Shown here: in pieces, positions 34,204 through 44,572 of the stretch
Position numbering within the stretch: position 1 is the stretch's first letter
Layout of the letters: every line of letters begins with the position of its first letter
Source: Lentzea californiensis
GTDB lineage: Bacteria > Actinomycetota > Actinomycetes > Mycobacteriales > Pseudonocardiaceae
Direction: 5' to 3'
DNA: 64,000 bases
NCBI RefSeq assembly: GCF_024648825.1
Contig: NZ_JANBBE010000001.1
Coordinates: forward strand, 1,178,001 to 1,242,000
Notes under the pieces: generated by a model
Database searches by the model: none
Seen by the model: only the letters and a program-made list of their open reading frames with translations
Told to the model about the DNA's origin: nothing
Translations under genes and position numbers: made by a program

Positions 34204-34812
34204 ATGTACGAAGGCCCGGTACAGGACCTCATCGACGAACTGGGCAGACTCCCGGGTGTTGGTCCGAAGAGCGCCCAGCGCATCGCCTTCCACCTGCTGG
34301 CAACGGAATCCGCTGACATCGAGCGGCTGCAGCAGGCACTGCAGAAGGTGAAGGAAGGCGTCGTCTTCTGCGACGTCTGCGGCAACGTGAGTGCGGAGAC
34401 CCGGTGCCGCATCTGCCGCGACCCCAAGCGTGACCTGAGCCTGGTCTGCGTGGTCGAGGAGCCCAAGGACGTTCAGGCCATCGAGCGCACCAGGGAGTTC
34501 AAGGGCCGCTACCACGTCCTGGGTGGCGCGCTCGACCCGTTGAGCGGTGTCGGCCCGGACCAGTTGCGGATCAGGCAGTTGCTGAACCGCATCGGCACGG
34601 CCGTCGACGGTGTCGACATCTCCGAGGTCATCATCGCCACGGACCCGAACACCGAGGGCGAGGCCACGGCCACCTATCTCGTCCGGATGCTCAGGGACTT
34701 CCCGGGGTTGTCCGTCACGCGCCTCGCCAGCGGGCTGCCGATGGGCGGCGACCTGGAGTTCGCGGACGAGCTGACGCTGGGACGTGCGCTATCTGGTCGC
34801 CGGAGCATGTAG
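34204..34812 (+). CDS. recR: recombination mediator protein RecR
   Basis: 202-residue DNA repair protein that loads RecA with RecF/RecO at gaps. Helix-hairpin-helix [16 protein letters not shown], four-cysteine zinc finger (CDVC ... CRIC), and Toprim domain ([27 protein letters not shown]). Co-transcribed with ybaB. Confidence 0.96.
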   Translation: MYEGPVQDLIDELGRLPGVGPKSAQRIAFHLLATESADIERLQQALQKVKEGVVFCDVCGNVSAETRCRICRDPKRDLSLVCVVEEPKDVQAIERTREFKGRYHVLGGALDPLSGVGPDQLRIRQLLNRIGTAVDGVDISEVIIATDPNTEGEATATYLVRMLRDFPGLSVTRLASGLPMGGDLEFADELTLGRALSGRRSM

Positions 34813-34853
34813 CCGAAACTCCACCGCGGCTGGGCGACACCCGCCTGGTCGCG

Positions 34854-35330
34854 GTGGACGGGCCTTCGGGTGCGGGCAAGTCGACGTTCGCGAGGCACCT
34901 GGCGGACGAACTCGGTGCCCAGCTCATCAGCACCGACCACTTCGCCACTTGGGACGACCCCACGACGCAGTGGTGGCCGCGGCTGCAACGAGCACTCGAC
35001 GAAGTCGCGCGGAACCGCGAAGGCAGCTACCGGAAAACCGACTGGTCCCCAGGGTTTCCGTGCATCGGAGAAGGCGACGAGGTCGTCATCACTCCACAAA
35101 GGACCATCATCCTGGAAGGCTTTTCCTCAGCCAGGAAAGCGAACACCCGCCTGAGCCTCGCGATCTTCGTGGACCACGAGGACGAACGGGCACGGCTCGA
35201 ACGCGCGGTGAAACGCGACGGCGAGCACCAACGCGAGCACTTCATCCGTTGGCAGCAGTACGAAAGAGGCTGGTTCGCGGTCGACGAGACCAGGTCCAGG
35301 GCTGACTACGTTGTCACGTCAAGCAGTTGA
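34854..35330 (+). CDS. P-loop kinase (uridine kinase-like AAA family)
   Basis: A 158-residue nucleoside/nucleotide kinase-like P-loop protein: Walker A GPSGAGKST at residues 3-11, then STDHF and EGFSSARK, similar to uridine kinase-family proteins. Phosphate acceptor unknown. GTG 34854 is the only standard start in frame after recR, but it removes most of the first beta strand (LVAVDG) that should precede the P-loop; the frame stays open upstream without ATG or GTG, so a CTG start (34830 or 34845) is possible. Its last 25 bp overlap the convergent AfsR-like gene. Confidence 0.72.
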   Translation: MDGPSGAGKSTFARHLADELGAQLISTDHFATWDDPTTQWWPRLQRALDEVARNREGSYRKTDWSPGFPCIGEGDEVVITPQRTIILEGFSSARKANTRLSLAIFVDHEDERARLERAVKRDGEHQREHFIRWQQYERGWFAVDETRSRADYVVTSSS

Positions 35331-38300
35331 GCCTCGACGACGGAAGCCTCAGGAGTCCCGATCGCGCTGAGGACCTCCAGCGACGTGGACCAGTACGACC
35401 GGGCACCATCGGAGTCACCCAAGGCGGAGGACGCGTCGCCGGCCAGCTGCAGCGCGCGCCCGAACACCCAGCGGTGACCGGAGTCCGAGCCGACCGAAAC
35501 GGCCCGCAGGGCGCATTCCAGGGCGCCCTCGGCGTTCGAGGTGTCGAGGTGGGTGCGGCCGAGCACGAGCAGCGCCTCCATCTCGGCCAGGCGGAACTGC
35601 GACTTGCCCGCTTCGACCAGCGCCGCGGTGGCCGTCGACAGGGCCTCCTCGTAACGGCCGACCGCGCGGTAGGAGGAGGCCAGGCCGCGGCGGGCCGAGC
35701 AGATGCCCCACGAGTAACCGGTCTCCAGGCCGATGGCCAGCGCGGACGAGAACTGCTCCGAAGCCTCCTCGTAGCGACCGCCGCCTTCCAGCGCGCGACC
35801 GAGCAGGTTCTGCGCGTCGCAGACGCTCTTGACGTTCTCCAGGTCCTGCGCGATCTGCATGGCGGCGGACGCTTCGAGTGCGGCTTCCTCGTAACGGCCG
35901 CGCATGATCAGCGTGATGGCCATGCCCTCGTGCATGGTGTGCCCGAAGTTCCGGGCGGCCGCACGTTCGTACAGCTCACGTGCGCGCACGAAGTAGTCCT
36001 CGCCGAGGTCCGGCTTGCCGCGCCACGCCTGCACCTCGCCCAGCGCGCGCATCGAGTTCGCCTGCAGGATCCACGAGTCGAGGCGCTTGCCGTCTTCCAG
36101 TGCTTCCTCGAACGTCGACGCGGCGCGGTCGAGCTGGCCGAGCTGCATGTAGACGCCGCCGAGGTTGAACAGCGCGTTCGCGAGCAGTTGGTCCGCGCCG
36201 ACCCGGCGGGCGATCACCAGGGCCCGTTCGAGGTGGTCGGCGGCGTGTTCGAGCTCGCCCAGGTCGATGTGGACGCTGCCCGCGTTGGACAGGACGGCGG
36301 CCTCGGCCTGGGGCAGGTCGATGTGCTCCTGCAGGGCGATGGCCTGCTGGTAGTAGCCGAGCGCGTTGCGGTGCTGCCCGGTCACCCAGTACAGCGTGCC
36401 CAGGGAGGACAGCATCGCGAGCTGGCCGAGCTCGTCCCGCGGCGCGCGGGCACCCAGCAGGCCGGCCTTCGCGGTCTCCCGCCACTCCGCCGTCAACGAC
36501 TGCGTGTAGAAGTAGCCGCGCAGGGCGTCGGCCAGCTGCCACGGCGAGTTCTCGGGATCGCGTTCGACGGAGTGCGCCACCAGCGCGACCAGGTTGGCGC
36601 GTTCGACGTCCAGCCAGGTCAGGGCCTCGGTGGAGGTGCTGAACGTTCGCGGCACCACGCCGTCGAGCGGGTCGGGGCGGGGGAAGCGGAACAGCGTCGA
36701 CTTCATCGCCGAGGTGGCGTTGTCGACCGAGCGCACCGCCCAGTCCAGCAGCCGCCGCAACGCGAGGCGCGCGTCCGCACGGCCCTCCTCGAACGCCAGG
36801 CGCTCGGCCGCGTAGTCGCGCAGCAGGTCGTGGAACTGGTAGCGGGACGGCGCGTGGTTCGAGATCAGGTTCGCGGTGGCCAGGCGGTCCAGCCGCCGGC
36901 GGGCGTCCTGGGTGGTCAGCCCGCTCAGCGCGGCCGCCATCTCGGGTGTGAAGTCCGTGCCGGGCACCAGTGACAGCACCCGGAACATCTGCGCGAGCTC
37001 GGGCTTCAACGCCGTGTAGGAGAGGTCGAACGCCGCGTGCACCGCGACCCGTTCGTCGCCCTCGACGGCCAGGGCCGCGAGCCGGTTGCCCGCCCGCAGC
37101 TCCTCCACGTAGTCCGCGATGGACAGCTCGGGGCGCGACACGAGGTTCGCGGCCGCGATACGCAAAGCCAATGGCAGGTGCGCGCAGAGGGCCGCCAGCT
37201 CCAGCGCCGCGTCCTCCTGGGACGCCACCTCGTCCGCACCCAAAATACCTGCGAGGAGTGACTTCGTCTCGTGCCAGTCGAGCACGTCGAGCCGCACGTT
37301 CGACGCCGCGTGCGAGACGGCCAGGCCGCGCAACGTGTCGCGCGACGTCACCAGCACCGCGCACCCCGGCGAACCGGGCAGCAGGGGACGGATCTGCTCG
37401 GCGGAGGACGCGTTGTCCAGCAGCAACAGGACCCGCTGACCGGTCAGCGTGGACCGGAACATCGCCTCCTGCTCGTCCTGGTCCAGCGGCACCTGGTCGG
37501 GCTCGGTGCCCAGCGCGCGCAGGAACCGGGGCAGCACGTCCACCGCGCTCAACGGCGGTCCGGGGGCGTATCCGCGCAGGTTGACGTACAGCTGACCGTC
37601 CGCGAAGTCGGCGCGCATCCGGTGTGCCGCGTGCACGGCCAGCGCCGTCTTGCCCACGCCCGGCGGCCCGGCCAGCGTCACGACCGGCACGCCTTGGGCG
37701 GTCCGCAGCAGGGCCACGATCAGCGACACGGCCTCGTCGCGGCCGACGAAGTCGGGGATGTCCGCGGGCAGCTGCGACGGCACGACCCGTTCCGGCTTCG
37801 CGGCGACCACCGGCGCACCGGCCGAGGCGGCCACCGCGTTGATCGACCCGGACAGCACCTGGCCGTGCACGCGCCGCAGCTCATCGCCGGGGTCGATGCC
37901 CAGCTCGCCGCCCAGCAACCGCGAAACGCGCTGGTAGGCGGCCAGCGCCTCGCTCTGCCGGCCGGACCGGTACAGCGCCACCATCAGCTGCGCCCAGAAC
38001 CGCTCGCGCAACGGGTGCTCGCTGGTCAGCCGGGACAGTTCCGCGACCAGCTCGCCGTGGCGGCCCAGTTCGAGATCGACCTCGACGCGGCGTTCCAGCA
38101 CGTGCAGGCGGCGTTCGTCGAGCCGCGGCACCTCGTCGCGGTGCAGGACTTCCGACGGCACGTCCACCAGGGCCGGACCGCGCCAGAGGCCCAGCGCGGC
38201 GGCGAACGCGGCGGACGCGGCCTGCAGGTTCCCGGCGGACCGCTCCTGCTCGCCCTGCTCGATCAGGGGTTCGAAGCGCAGAAGGTCAATGGTCTTCTCG

Positions 38301-38584
38301 TCGACGTCGATCAGGTACCCGTCGGGCACTGTCTTGATCGGTACGGACGGCCCGAGCAGCTGTCTGAGACGCATCACATATGTCTGAAGTGTCGCGCGCG
38401 CACGCGCCGGTGGATCTTCGCCCCACACGTTTGCGGCGAGCTCGTCGACGGACACCGACGTGCCCGCGCGCAGCAGCAGCGACACGAGCAACGCGCGCTG
38501 CCGACCGGCCCTGACCAGCAGAGGTTCGCCGTCGAGGAGGACCTGGAGGGGGCCGAGCACGCGGAACTCGACCAGCCTGCTCAT
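35306..38584 (-). CDS. AfsR/SARP-family transcriptional regulator (BTAD, NB-ARC, TPR)
   Basis: A 1092-residue multidomain regulator. Residues 1-95: OmpR-type winged helix (RQRALLVSLLLRAGTSVSVDELAANVWGED...); 97-245: bacterial transcriptional activation domain; about 278-560: NB-ARC ATPase with Walker A AGPPGVGKT (305-313) and LLLLDNASS Walker B; about 700-1090: TPR repeats (e.g. AMLSSLGTLYWVTGQHRNALGYY, ANALFNLGGVYMQLGQLDRAAS). AfsR-type proteins activate secondary metabolism genes; here no biosynthetic cluster is adjacent, so targets are unknown. ATG 38584 has GGAGGAGG. Confidence 0.93.
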   Translation of the reverse strand: MSRLVEFRVLGPLQVLLDGEPLLVRAGRQRALLVSLLLRAGTSVSVDELAANVWGEDPPARARATLQTYVMRLRQLLGPSVPIKTVPDGYLIDVDEKTIDLLRFEPLIEQGEQERSAGNLQAASAAFAAALGLWRGPALVDVPSEVLHRDEVPRLDERRLHVLERRVEVDLELGRHGELVAELSRLTSEHPLRERFWAQLMVALYRSGRQSEALAAYQRVSRLLGGELGIDPGDELRRVHGQVLSGSINAVAASAGAPVVAAKPERVVPSQLPADIPDFVGRDEAVSLIVALLRTAQGVPVVTLAGPPGVGKTALAVHAAHRMRADFADGQLYVNLRGYAPGPPLSAVDVLPRFLRALGTEPDQVPLDQDEQEAMFRSTLTGQRVLLLLDNASSAEQIRPLLPGSPGCAVLVTSRDTLRGLAVSHAASNVRLDVLDWHETKSLLAGILGADEVASQEDAALELAALCAHLPLALRIAAANLVSRPELSIADYVEELRAGNRLAALAVEGDERVAVHAAFDLSYTALKPELAQMFRVLSLVPGTDFTPEMAAALSGLTTQDARRRLDRLATANLISNHAPSRYQFHDLLRDYAAERLAFEEGRADARLALRRLLDWAVRSVDNATSAMKSTLFRFPRPDPLDGVVPRTFSTSTEALTWLDVERANLVALVAHSVERDPENSPWQLADALRGYFYTQSLTAEWRETAKAGLLGARAPRDELGQLAMLSSLGTLYWVTGQHRNALGYYQQAIALQEHIDLPQAEAAVLSNAGSVHIDLGELEHAADHLERALVIARRVGADQLLANALFNLGGVYMQLGQLDRAASTFEEALEDGKRLDSWILQANSMRALGEVQAWRGKPDLGEDYFVRARELYERAAARNFGHTMHEGMAITLIMRGRYEEAALEASAAMQIAQDLENVKSVCDAQNLLGRALEGGGRYEEASEQFSSALAIGLETGYSWGICSARRGLASSYRAVGRYEEALSTATAALVEAGKSQFRLAEMEALLVLGRTHLDTSNAEGALECALRAVSVGSDSGHRWVFGRALQLAGDASSALGDSDGARSYWSTSLEVLSAIGTPEASVVEAQLLDVTT

Positions 38585-38617
38585 GTGACCTCCTCCGCGT
38601 GTCGTTGTTGTTTCTAC

Positions 38618-38623
38618 AGCCTA
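38618..38623 (-). promoter_or_regulatory. -10 hexamer of AfsR-like gene
   Basis: TAGGCT on the minus strand, giving a leader of about 27 nt that contains the ribosome-binding site. The same hexamer precedes lysC. Confidence 0.35.
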
Positions 38624-38722
38624 GGAGAGCCTCCGACGCATCACCGTGCTCACGTTGGGTCAGCGGCCGTGCGCCGGACGTATCAGAATGCCTGGTCTAG
38701 TGGCCGGATCGTGACCTGAGTA

Positions 38723-38754
38723 ACCCCGGACGGGGTATCTACAACGGTTATGGT
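38723..38754 (+). promoter_or_regulatory. promoter/operator of peptide ABC operon
   Basis: -10 TATGGT at 38749-38754 (leader about 39 nt with AAGGGG site). The inverted repeat ACCCCG-GA-CGGGGT (38723-38736) covers the expected -35 position and may be an operator. Confidence 0.4.
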
Positions 38755-38799
38755 CGGCGACCACACCGTGAGATGTGCGGATTGTCCAAGGGGTGTTTG

Positions 38800-40479
38800 A
38801 TGGTCCACTCAGTAACGGCTCGCCGCCGTTGGGTTGCCGCGATCGGCTTCCTCAGCGTCAGCGCGCTCGCCCTGTCCGGTTGCGCGCAATCCCAGCGCGA
38901 CTCTGGCGGCGGCGGCAAGGAAGGCGGCACGCTGACCTTCGGCGCTGCCGGCGCGCCGAAGCTCTTCGACCCGTTCTACGCGACCGACGGTGAGACCTTC
39001 CGGGTCTCCCGCCAGATGTTCGAGGGTCTGGTCGGCTTCAAGCCGGGTACCGCCGAGGTCGAGCCCGCGCTGGCCACGAAGTACGAGCCGAGTGCAGATG
39101 GCAAGACGTGGACGTTCACCCTCAAGGAGGGCGTGAAGTTCCACGACGGCACGGACTTCAACGCCGAGGCCACCTGCTTCAACTTCAACCGCTGGTACAA
39201 CCAGAAGGGCGCCGGCCAGTCCGACGCCGTCTCGCAGTACTGGCTGGACAACTTCGGCGGGTTCGCGACCACGCCGGACAAGCCCTCGCTGTTCAAGTCC
39301 TGCACGGCCAAGGACGCCAAGACCGCGGTGGTCGAGCTGAACGAGGTCACCTCGCAGTTCCCGTCGGTCCTCGGCTTCACGTCGTTCTCGATCTCCAGCC
39401 CCGACGCGCTGAAGAAGTACGACGCGGACAACGTCCAGGCCGCCGGTGACGCGTTCACCTACCCGGCCTACGCGAACGAGCACCCGACCGGCACGGGCCC
39501 GTTCAAGTTCGGCAAGTACGACAAGGCCAACAACACCGTGGAGCTCGTGAAGAACGACGCCTACCACGGCACGAAGGCCAAGCTGGACAAGCTCGTCTTC
39601 AAGATCATCCCGGACGAGACCGCCCGCAAGCAGGCGCTCAAGGCCGGCGACATCGACGGCTACGACCTGCCGAACGCGGCGGACTGGGCCGGTCTGAAGA
39701 CCGACGGCTTCAACGTCGCGATCCGTCCCGCCTTCAACGTGTTCTACCTGGGCATCAACCAGAAGAACAACCCGAAGCTCGCGGACCTCAAGGTGCGCCA
39801 GGCGCTGCAGTACGCGATCAACCGCGAGCAGCTGGTCAAGTCGCAGCTGCCCGAGGGCGCCAAGGTCGCGACGCAGTTCATGCCGGACACCGTCAACGGC
39901 TACAACAAGGACCTCAAGGCCGTCGGCTACGACGCCGCCAAGGCGAAGTCCCTGCTGGCCGAGGCCGGTGCCTCCGACCTGACGCTGAAGTTCTACTGGC
40001 CGTCCGAGGTCACGCGTCCGTACATGCCGAACCCGAAGGACCTGTTCGGCGCGATCTCCGGTGACCTGCAGGCCGCCGGCATCAAGATCGAGGTCACCAC
40101 GAAGCCGTGGAACGGCGGCTACCTGACCGACGTCGACAACGGTGCCCCGGACCTGTTCCTGCTGGGCTGGACCGGCGACAACGGCACGGCGCACAACTGG
40201 GTCGGCACGTTCTTCGGCCGCACCGACAACCGCTTCAACACCGGTGTGTCCGCGTGGGGCAACTCCCTCAAGGACGACCTCGCCAAGGCGAACTCCGAGC
40301 CGAACGAGGCCAACCGCACGAAGCTGTACGAAGAGATCAACAAGAAGATCATGGACGAGTACCTGCCCGCGATCCCGATCTCGCACTCCCCGCCCGCTCT
40401 GGTGTTGAAGTCGGACATCAAGGGTGTCGTCCCGAGCCCGCTGACCGACGAGAAGTTCGGCCCGGCCTCCAAGGGCTGA
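38800..40479 (+). CDS. peptide ABC transporter substrate-binding lipoprotein
   Basis: 559-residue family 5 solute-binding lipoprotein that captures oligopeptides or similar solutes outside the cell. Signal peptide with lipobox LSGC, lipidated C28; then the conserved start of mature SBP (LTFGAAGAPKLFDPFYA) and family-5 signature around residues 90-110 (WTFTLKEGVKFHDGT). ATG 38800 after AAGGGG. First of five ABC genes in one operon; its ligand is unknown. Confidence 0.93.
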   Translation: MVHSVTARRRWVAAIGFLSVSALALSGCAQSQRDSGGGGKEGGTLTFGAAGAPKLFDPFYATDGETFRVSRQMFEGLVGFKPGTAEVEPALATKYEPSADGKTWTFTLKEGVKFHDGTDFNAEATCFNFNRWYNQKGAGQSDAVSQYWLDNFGGFATTPDKPSLFKSCTAKDAKTAVVELNEVTSQFPSVLGFTSFSISSPDALKKYDADNVQAAGDAFTYPAYANEHPTGTGPFKFGKYDKANNTVELVKNDAYHGTKAKLDKLVFKIIPDETARKQALKAGDIDGYDLPNAADWAGLKTDGFNVAIRPAFNVFYLGINQKNNPKLADLKVRQALQYAINREQLVKSQLPEGAKVATQFMPDTVNGYNKDLKAVGYDAAKAKSLLAEAGASDLTLKFYWPSEVTRPYMPNPKDLFGAISGDLQAAGIKIEVTTKPWNGGYLTDVDNGAPDLFLLGWTGDNGTAHNWVGTFFGRTDNRFNTGVSAWGNSLKDDLAKANSEPNEANRTKLYEEINKKIMDEYLPAIPISHSPPALVLKSDIKGVVPSPLTDEKFGPASKG

Positions 40480-40521
40480 GCTGACTAGCTCCCACCACAA
40501 GAGAACAACGGGGTAGCTCAA

Positions 40522-41526
40522 GTGCTCCGCTACACCATTCGACGGCTGGTCCAGCTGGTCGGCGTGGTGCTGGTGCTCTCGCTGCTGCTCTTCGCGTGGA
40601 TGCGCCTCCTCCCAGGAGGGCCGGTTTCGGCCCTCCTGGGAGAGCGCGCTACGCCGGAGTCGCGAGAAGCCCTCACCAAGCAACTCGGCCTCGATCAGCC
40701 GATCATCGTGCAGTACTTCAAGTTCCTCGGGCGCGCGGCGTCCGGTGACTTCGGCGTCTCCACCGGTGTTCAGCCCGGTGACTCGGCGCTCGACATCTTC
40801 GTCCAGCGGTTCCCCGCGACGATCGAACTCAGCTTCTTCGCGATCCTGCTTGCGATCCTCGTCGGCGTCCCGCTCGGTTACCTCGCCGCGAAGCGTCGCG
40901 GCGGCTGGTTCGACAACCTCAGCGTCATCGGCTCGCTCATCGGCGTGGCCGTGCCGGTGTTCTTCCTGGCCTACGTGCTCAAGGACGCGGCGTCGGCCGC
41001 TCTCGGCCTTCCCTCGTTCGGCCGCCAGGGTGACATCAACGCCACTCGCGTCACCGGCTTCTTCACCCTCGACGGCATCCTCACCGGTGAGTTCGACGCG
41101 ACGCTGGACGCGTTGAAGCACCTGATCCTGCCGGCCATCGCTCTCGCCACGATCCCGTTCGCGGTGATCTTCCGGATCACTAGGGCGGCCGTGCTCGACG
41201 TGCTCGACGAGGACTTCGTGCGCACCGCCGAGTCGAAGGGCCTCACCGCATCGGTGATCCGCCGCCGGCACGTGATGCGCAACTCGATGCTGCCGGTCGT
41301 CACGACGATCGGTCTGCAGACCGGCGCACTGCTCTCCGGCGCGGTGCTCACCGAGAAGGTGTTCGTGATCCCCGGTGTCGGCCAGGCGCTCGCCATCGGG
41401 TTCGAACGGCGTGACTACCCGGTGCTGCTGCTGTTGATCATCATGGCCACGATCGTCTACGTCGTGGTCAACCTGTTGGTCGACCTCTCGTACGCGCTCA
41501 TCGACCCGCGCATCAGGACGAGGTGA
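40522..41526 (+). CDS. peptide ABC transporter permease (DppB-type)
   Basis: 334-residue inner membrane permease with 6 membrane helices (first: LVQLVGVVLVLSLLLFAWM). The periplasmic FFAILLAILVGVPLGYLA segment and the EAA loop (DEDFVRTAESKGLTASVIRRRHVMRNS) contact the ATPases. GTG start 43 bp after the binding-protein stop; ends with a GTGA overlap to the next gene. Confidence 0.93.
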   Translation: MLRYTIRRLVQLVGVVLVLSLLLFAWMRLLPGGPVSALLGERATPESREALTKQLGLDQPIIVQYFKFLGRAASGDFGVSTGVQPGDSALDIFVQRFPATIELSFFAILLAILVGVPLGYLAAKRRGGWFDNLSVIGSLIGVAVPVFFLAYVLKDAASAALGLPSFGRQGDINATRVTGFFTLDGILTGEFDATLDALKHLILPAIALATIPFAVIFRITRAAVLDVLDEDFVRTAESKGLTASVIRRRHVMRNSMLPVVTTIGLQTGALLSGAVLTEKVFVIPGVGQALAIGFERRDYPVLLLLIIMATIVYVVVNLLVDLSYALIDPRIRTR

Positions 41527-42455
41527 GCGCAGTGGCACTCGGAGTCACCAAGAAGGAAAAGATCGACGACCTCGCCGGCACCGCGGGCGTGTCGCTCGCG
41601 GCGAGCGCGTGGAAGCGGCTTCGGCGCAGCCCGGTGTTCCTCATCGGCGCGACCATCATCGGCATCTTCATCGTGGTGTCGCTGCTGTCGCCGTGGCTCG
41701 CCCCGCACGACCCGTCCGACAAGATGCTGATCGAGCAGGTCGTCAAGGCGCGCAACGAGATCCCGCCCGCTCAGCCGGGCCACCCGCTGGGTGGTGACCT
41801 GCAGGGCCGCGACTTCTTCTCGCGCCTGCTGGTCGGCTCGCAGCAGACGTTGATCGTCGGTGTCGGCGCGACGCTGATCGGCCTCACCGGCGGCCTGATC
41901 CTGGGCACGCTCGCGGGCGCCATCGGCGGCTGGGTCGACTCGATCGTCATGCGCCTGGTCGACGTCATGCTGTCGCTGCCGTCGCTGCTGCTGGCGTTCT
42001 CGATCGCGGCGATGTTCGCGCGGCCGAGCCAGTTCACCGTGATCCTCGCGGTCGCGATCGTGCAGATACCCGTGTTCGCCCGGTTGCTCAGAGGCTCGAT
42101 GCTCGCGCAACGGCACAGCGACCACGTGCTGGCGGCCACGGCGCTCGGCGTGAAGAAGGGCGCGATCGTGTTCCGGCACATGCTGCCGAACTCGCTCAGC
42201 CCGGTGATCGTGCAGTCCACGCTCGTCCTGGCCACCGCGATCATCGAGGCGGCCGCCCTGTCGTTCCTCGGTCTCGGCAACCCGGACGACCGGATCCCGG
42301 AGTGGGGGCAGATGCTCGGCGACGTGCAGAACGTCTTCGACACGCATCCGCACCTCGCCGCGTGGCCCGCGGTCTGCATCATCATCGTCGCGCTCGGTTT
42401 CACGCTCATGGGCGAGACCCTGCGTGAAGCCCTCGACCCGAAGAACAGGCGGTGA
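41523..42455 (+). CDS. peptide ABC transporter permease (DppC-type)
   Basis: 310-residue second permease with the N-terminal OppC-like region (SPVFLIGATIIGIFIVVSLLSPWLAP) and EAA loop (SDHVLAATALGVKKGAIVFRHMLPNSL). Overlaps the DppB gene by 4 bp; 6 bp before the first ATPase gene. Confidence 0.93.
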   Translation: MSAVALGVTKKEKIDDLAGTAGVSLAASAWKRLRRSPVFLIGATIIGIFIVVSLLSPWLAPHDPSDKMLIEQVVKARNEIPPAQPGHPLGGDLQGRDFFSRLLVGSQQTLIVGVGATLIGLTGGLILGTLAGAIGGWVDSIVMRLVDVMLSLPSLLLAFSIAAMFARPSQFTVILAVAIVQIPVFARLLRGSMLAQRHSDHVLAATALGVKKGAIVFRHMLPNSLSPVIVQSTLVLATAIIEAAALSFLGLGNPDDRIPEWGQMLGDVQNVFDTHPHLAAWPAVCIIIVALGFTLMGETLREALDPKNRR

Positions 42456-42461
42456 GTCGTC

Positions 42462-43460
42462 GTGGCACTGCTCGAAGTTCGTGACCTCACCGTCGTGTTC
42501 CAGCGTCGTGGCGAGGAACCGTTCCGCGCGGTCGACGGCGTCAGCTTCGACGTCGAGCCCGGCCAGACCGTCGGCCTCGTCGGCGAGTCGGGCTGCGGCA
42601 AGTCCGTGACATCGTTGGCGATCATGGGTCTGCTGCCCAAGCGCGGCGCCACGGTCACCGGCACCGTCACCTACGACGGCACGGACCTGCTGAAGCTGTC
42701 GGACAAGCAGATGCGCGACAAGCGCGGCAGCGAGCTCGGCATGGTCTTCCAGGACCCGCTGTCGTCGCTCAACCCGGTCATCCCGATCGGCCTGCAGGTC
42801 ACCGAGGTGCTCGAACGGCACCGCGGCCTGGCACGCAAGGAAGCGATGATCGAGGCGAAGAACCTCCTCGACAAGGTCGGCATCCCGGACCCGAACCGCC
42901 GGCTCAAGGAGTACCCGCACCAGCTCTCCGGCGGCATGCGGCAGCGCGCGCTCATCGCGATCGCGCTGGCGTGCCGGCCGAAGCTGCTGATCGCGGACGA
43001 GCCGACGACGGCGCTGGACGTGACCATCCAGGCCCAGATCCTGTCGCTGATGAAGGAACTGGTGCAGGACCTCGGCACCGCGCTCGTGATGATCACCCAC
43101 GACCTGGGTGTCGTCGCGGGCCTGTGCGACGAGGTCAACGTGCTGTACGGCGGCAAGGTGGTCGAGAAGGCCAACCGGCACCCGCTCTTCGCGGAGCCGC
43201 GCCACCCGTACACGCACGGCCTGCTGGCCTCGATCCCGCGCCTCGACGCGGCGCCCGGCGAGAAGCTGACGCCGATCAGGGGCTCCGTCGCGGACAACAT
43301 CCCGTGGACGCAGGGCTGCGCCTTCGCGCCCCGGTGCCCGAACGCGCTGGACGTGTGCGTTCAGGTCACGCCCGCGGAAGAGGACCAGCTGGGTCGCCTG
43401 CTCCGCTGCCACAACCCGGTGGTGCCGGGAACTCCCGCCGCCGAGGAGGTGCCGGTATGA
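42462..43460 (+). CDS. peptide ABC transporter ATP-binding protein (DppD-type)
   Basis: 332-residue ATPase: Walker A GESGCGKS, signature LSGGMRQR, Walker [14 protein letters not shown]-loop ITHD, and C-terminal oligopeptide-type zinc/cysteine cluster ([14 protein letters not shown]). Drives import; pairs with the next ATPase. Overlaps it by 4 bp (ATGA). Confidence 0.94.
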   Translation: MALLEVRDLTVVFQRRGEEPFRAVDGVSFDVEPGQTVGLVGESGCGKSVTSLAIMGLLPKRGATVTGTVTYDGTDLLKLSDKQMRDKRGSELGMVFQDPLSSLNPVIPIGLQVTEVLERHRGLARKEAMIEAKNLLDKVGIPDPNRRLKEYPHQLSGGMRQRALIAIALACRPKLLIADEPTTALDVTIQAQILSLMKELVQDLGTALVMITHDLGVVAGLCDEVNVLYGGKVVEKANRHPLFAEPRHPYTHGLLASIPRLDAAPGEKLTPIRGSVADNIPWTQGCAFAPRCPNALDVCVQVTPAEEDQLGRLLRCHNPVVPGTPAAEEVPV

Positions 43461-44563
43461 GCGAGACCCTGGTTTCCGTGCAGGACATGAAGGTGCACTT
43501 CCCGATCAAGCGGGGCGTGTTCATGGACCGCACCGTCGGCTACGTCTACGCGGTCGACGGCGTCGACCTGGAGATCAAGCGCGGCGAGACGTACGGCCTG
43601 GTCGGCGAGTCCGGTTGCGGCAAGTCCACCCTCGGGCGGGCGATGCTGCGGCTCAACGAGCCGACCTCGGGCAAGATGGTCTTCGACGGTCAGGACTTCT
43701 CCGCCCTCAAGGGCGAGGAGCTGCGCAAGATGCGGCGCCGGATCCAGATGGTGTTCCAGGACCCGCTGTCGTCGCTCGACCCGCGCCAGTCCGTGGAGTC
43801 GATCCTGATCGAGGGCCTGCGGGCGCACGGCCTGGACAAGGGCAAGGAGTCGACCAACAAGCGGCTCCGCGAACTGCTCACGGCTGTCGGCCTGCCGACC
43901 ACCGCGCTGCGCAAGTACCCGCACGAGTTCTCGGGCGGTCAGCGGCAGCGCATCGGCATCGCGCGGGCCCTGGCCCTCGAGCCGGACCTGATCGTCGCCG
44001 ACGAGCCGGTGTCCGCGCTGGACGTGTCGGTGCAGGCGCAGGTCGTGAACCTGATGGAACAGCTCCAGGAGCAGTTCGGCCTGACCTACCTGGTGATCGC
44101 GCACGACCTCGCGGTCGTGAAGCACATCTCCGACCGCGTGGGCGTGATGTACCTCGGCGGCCTGGTCGAGGAGGCCTCGGCCGAGGACCTCTACGCCGAG
44201 CCGCTGCACCCGTACACGCGGGCGCTGCTGTCGGCGATCCCGGTGCCCGACCCCGTGGTCGAGGACCGGCGCGAACGGATCCTGCTCGCGGGCGACCTCC
44301 CGTCGCCGGCGAACCCGCCCACCGGTTGCCGGTTCCACACCCGGTGCCCGTGGCGGCAGGAGACCAAGTGCGACACCGAACGGCCCGCGCTGCGCGAGCT
44401 CAAGCCGGGGCACAAGGTGGCGTGCCACTGGGCCGAGCAGATCCAGTCCGGCCAGATCCAGCCGCACGAGGTGAAGCCGATCCTGGTGGAGGAGGGCGAC
44501 GGCCTGTCGCCCGACATCCCCCTGGTAGGCCCAGCCTCGGTGACCGAGGCTCTCAACCCCTAG
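43457..44563 (+). CDS. peptide ABC transporter ATP-binding protein (DppF-type)
   Basis: 368-residue second ATPase: Walker [10 protein letters not shown], signature FSGGQRQR, Walker [14 protein letters not shown]-terminal [16 protein letters not shown]. Last gene of the operon, ending before a perfect 23-bp hairpin. Confidence 0.94.
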   Translation: MSETLVSVQDMKVHFPIKRGVFMDRTVGYVYAVDGVDLEIKRGETYGLVGESGCGKSTLGRAMLRLNEPTSGKMVFDGQDFSALKGEELRKMRRRIQMVFQDPLSSLDPRQSVESILIEGLRAHGLDKGKESTNKRLRELLTAVGLPTTALRKYPHEFSGGQRQRIGIARALALEPDLIVADEPVSALDVSVQAQVVNLMEQLQEQFGLTYLVIAHDLAVVKHISDRVGVMYLGGLVEEASAEDLYAEPLHPYTRALLSAIPVPDPVVEDRRERILLAGDLPSPANPPTGCRFHTRCPWRQETKCDTERPALRELKPGHKVACHWAEQIQSGQIQPHEVKPILVEEGDGLSPDIPLVGPASVTEALNP

Positions 44564-44572
44564 TTCGGAACC

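Noticed and set aside
35306-38584. Secondary metabolite cluster controlled by the AfsR-like gene
   Set aside because: No polyketide, peptide synthetase, terpene or tailoring genes lie nearby.
38809-43412. Two very long leftward open frames opposite the ABC operon
   Set aside because: Antisense shadows; the rightward frames contain complete ABC transporter motifs.
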